From NCBI RefSeq assembly GCF_035083965.1, contig NC_089724.1, positions 13,758,910 through 13,822,909 of the forward strand: a stretch of 64,000 nt of DNA. Direction: 5' to 3'. Numbering within the stretch: position 1 is the stretch's first letter; each line of letters opens with the position of its first letter. Below the pieces are notes generated by a model. It was given only the letters and a program-made list of their open reading frames with translations. It was not told the DNA's origin and made no database searches. The translations under genes and the position numbers were made by a program. Origin of the DNA: Branchiostoma lanceolatum. Lineage: Eukaryota; Chordata; Leptocardii; Amphioxiformes; Branchiostomatidae. Below, in pieces: positions 52,835 through 64,000 of this stretch.

Positions 52835-54222
52835 CCTGTCCAGAAGTCAGGTCATAACATTAAAAGCTTGTGGGTATATTCCACCAGGGGCTACTGTTGG
52901 CGAGTGGTTCTGGTTTTGTGATTCTTTGCAAGTAAATTTTGCACTTGTTGCTCTAGTTTCCTCACAGTTAAAGTAACGTTATGTTTGGTATCCATGGACG
53001 ATACAAATAAAAGAAAAGCAACAGAGACAGCAAACTGCAAATGTACTAGGTGTGTATTTAATTTCGGGTCGACGCCACAGAGAAAGCACTTCATCATTCC
53101 ACCACGCAAAACAAAAAGAAAGAACATCCTTTGCGTTACATTCATGGCCCACTTGTAGAACAAATTGCCAATTTTCCCCATACGCATTCATCAAGGAAGA
53201 ACAAATAGTTTAATCCTCTGTAATTATGGACTTAGATCTCTTCCATAAAAGCTTGGTGGTAAATACGACGTCTATTCTTTTGAATGGCAGTGCCTACCCA
53301 GGGTTCTTGAGAACGTTTTGGAACTATCTTTCACATGACAACACGCATAAGCAAACATTGCATGTCTTTTGTGTGTTACTCTCGTCTTGGATTATTGATC
53401 ATTCACTATATGAATGAGCTGTGGGGATTAGCTGTGTTATGCTGTATATGCCTGCCACTTTCATGTTGTTCTGGTGTGAAGATTGTAAATACTTCATTTG
53501 GCTTTCGCTTTATGAAGTAATCTGGATTATTTAAATTGACGTACAAAGTACAAATTAACGAATTCTCCTGATGAATAGTAACACACCCCTGATGGAATGC
53601 CCTAATGTCGCAGCATTTCTAACAAAACAGAGTATTTACCTGTTATATTAGAGACGCATCTTATGCTTTTGGCAACTCAGTACGCAGTCAATAAAGATCA
53701 ACGTTATGTAGACCTTAGATACAAAAATAGGTAAAATCCTACATAGTGTGTCTACACAGGTGGAATTGGATGTGTCCAAGTGAACGAACAAAATTTGGGT
53801 TAACGTGAAAGGCTCTTGTTATGGATTAGTCCACAAACGATTGACTTTTAAAGTCTTAAGAACAGATAATTACAAATGTGAGTGGTTTCCCCATGCCCCG
53901 CTGTGTTGCCACTGGTAACTCAAACGAAAACACCGCGCCAAAGGACACAGGCTTGTTATATGTTGGTCCCAGGTTAGTAGTCCGCAGCCGTATGTCTGTA
54001 ACGTTATCTGTAAGAAGTTAGAGAATTTTGGAAGGTGGGTCTTGTGATTTGTGACATCCTACTATCTATAGTACAATTGAGTAGCCTGCATTTGTCAGAT
54101 GTTCGGGTGATTCGGTGATTGACTGATTGGCTGCATGATTTGTTTACAGTTTTACTATTTCTTTATCAGTTTATTTATTGATTGATTGAGTTTTAACAAT
54201 ATTTCACAGCACAAACTTGACG
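52835..54222. other. Divergent intergenic region, possible shared promoter
   Basis: The aminotransferase-like gene (minus) and the ABC transporter gene (plus) start 1.4 kb apart and read away from each other, so this stretch may carry both promoters. I see no TATA box at a convincing distance and no coding exon. An open frame on the minus strand at 52891-53187 has a charged end (KLEQQVQNLL) but no splice support. Confidence 0.4.
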
Positions 54223-63528
<9,306 letters not shown>

Positions 63529-63556
63529 GTGAGAGCACTTAGCCTGGCTCTACAAG

Positions 63557-63607
<51 letters not shown>

Positions 63608-64000
63608 GTCAAAATTTCACACAATCATCAATTAAATGCATTATGTTATGAATGTATGGCAAAATAAGCTGGACAGCTGGTGCTAATAACACTCATCGTA
63701 GAAACTTCAGCACCAAGGGCAAAGACCAGTGTCTAACTTTGTACAGGGAGAAATGGTTTCATTGCCATTTGTTCCTAGAATATCTCAAATATCATGTTGC
63801 TTAATTGTGCTATATGTTAGTATGTAGGCCTTGGTCCAGGGAGAAAGCAGGGAAGTATTGGCAGAGATCTGAATCTTAGAATTAAGGATTCTTCACCATT
63901 GTTTATAATATACTCCTACCATCTTCCTTTGCACTGCAAACTACAGTGTAACTTATACTACAAGCAAAATTGATGATACTGCAAAGAAGTGAGGGGGTTA
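63529..64000 (+). other. Intron of the transporter gene at the window edge
   Basis: After the donor at 63529 no further exon of the transporter is seen before the window ends; the next would be expected to start the segment leading into the second nucleotide-binding domain. Confidence 0.7.
63557..63608. repeat. (CT)n then (CA)n microsatellite
   Basis: A run of CT dinucleotides, interrupted once, passes into a short CA run just after the last transporter exon in the window. Confidence 0.95.

Noticed and set aside
52891-53187. 98-codon minus-strand open frame with a coiled-coil-like end, considered as a first exon of the aminotransferase-like gene
   Set aside because: It does not resemble the aminotransferase N-terminus, and the small MGNICS exon at 52797-52834 gives a better start and phase.

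Overview
The window is animal nuclear DNA. Genes are split into many short exons with GT/AG borders and small introns, the DNA between them is rich in interspersed and tandem repeats, and the predicted proteins resemble chordate families. An invertebrate chordate, most likely a lancelet (Branchiostoma), fits best; this is an inference from protein resemblance and repeat style, not a database result. I rebuilt four genes by hand, checking reading frame and intron phase across every junction.

Layout. 1-6516 holds no gene I can support. 6530-28676 (+) is a 16-exon gene for a 582-residue CRACR2A-type protein: two EF-hands, a coiled coil, and a complete Rab GTPase ending in Cys-Cys. Its first intron is 12.3 kb and full of repeats. 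After a 3.1 kb gap, 31747-42843 (-) is a 24-exon gene for a complete 1044-residue natriuretic-peptide-type receptor guanylyl cyclase. After a 5.8 kb gap, 48656-52834 (-) is a 9-exon gene for a shortened cytosolic aspartate-aminotransferase-like protein that has lost the cofactor lysine and other active-site residues. About 1.4 kb further on, in divergent orientation, 54223-63528 (+) holds the first 24 coding exons (1008 residues) of an ABCC4/MRP4-type transporter that runs off the right edge.

How they may relate. The cyclase would make cGMP and MRP4-type pumps are known to export cyclic nucleotides, so the two lie in a suggestive neighbourhood, but shared regulation is not shown. CRACR2A-type proteins link calcium entry to Rab-dependent traffic.

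The most unusual points are: the catalytically dead, possibly N-myristoylated aminotransferase relative; two tandem arrays in the cyclase gene that have each copied an exon end with its splice donor; a transporter first nucleotide-binding domain with altered Q-loop and Walker B; and a 43-bp minisatellite whose core equals the terminal inverted repeat of a small mobile element 18 kb away.
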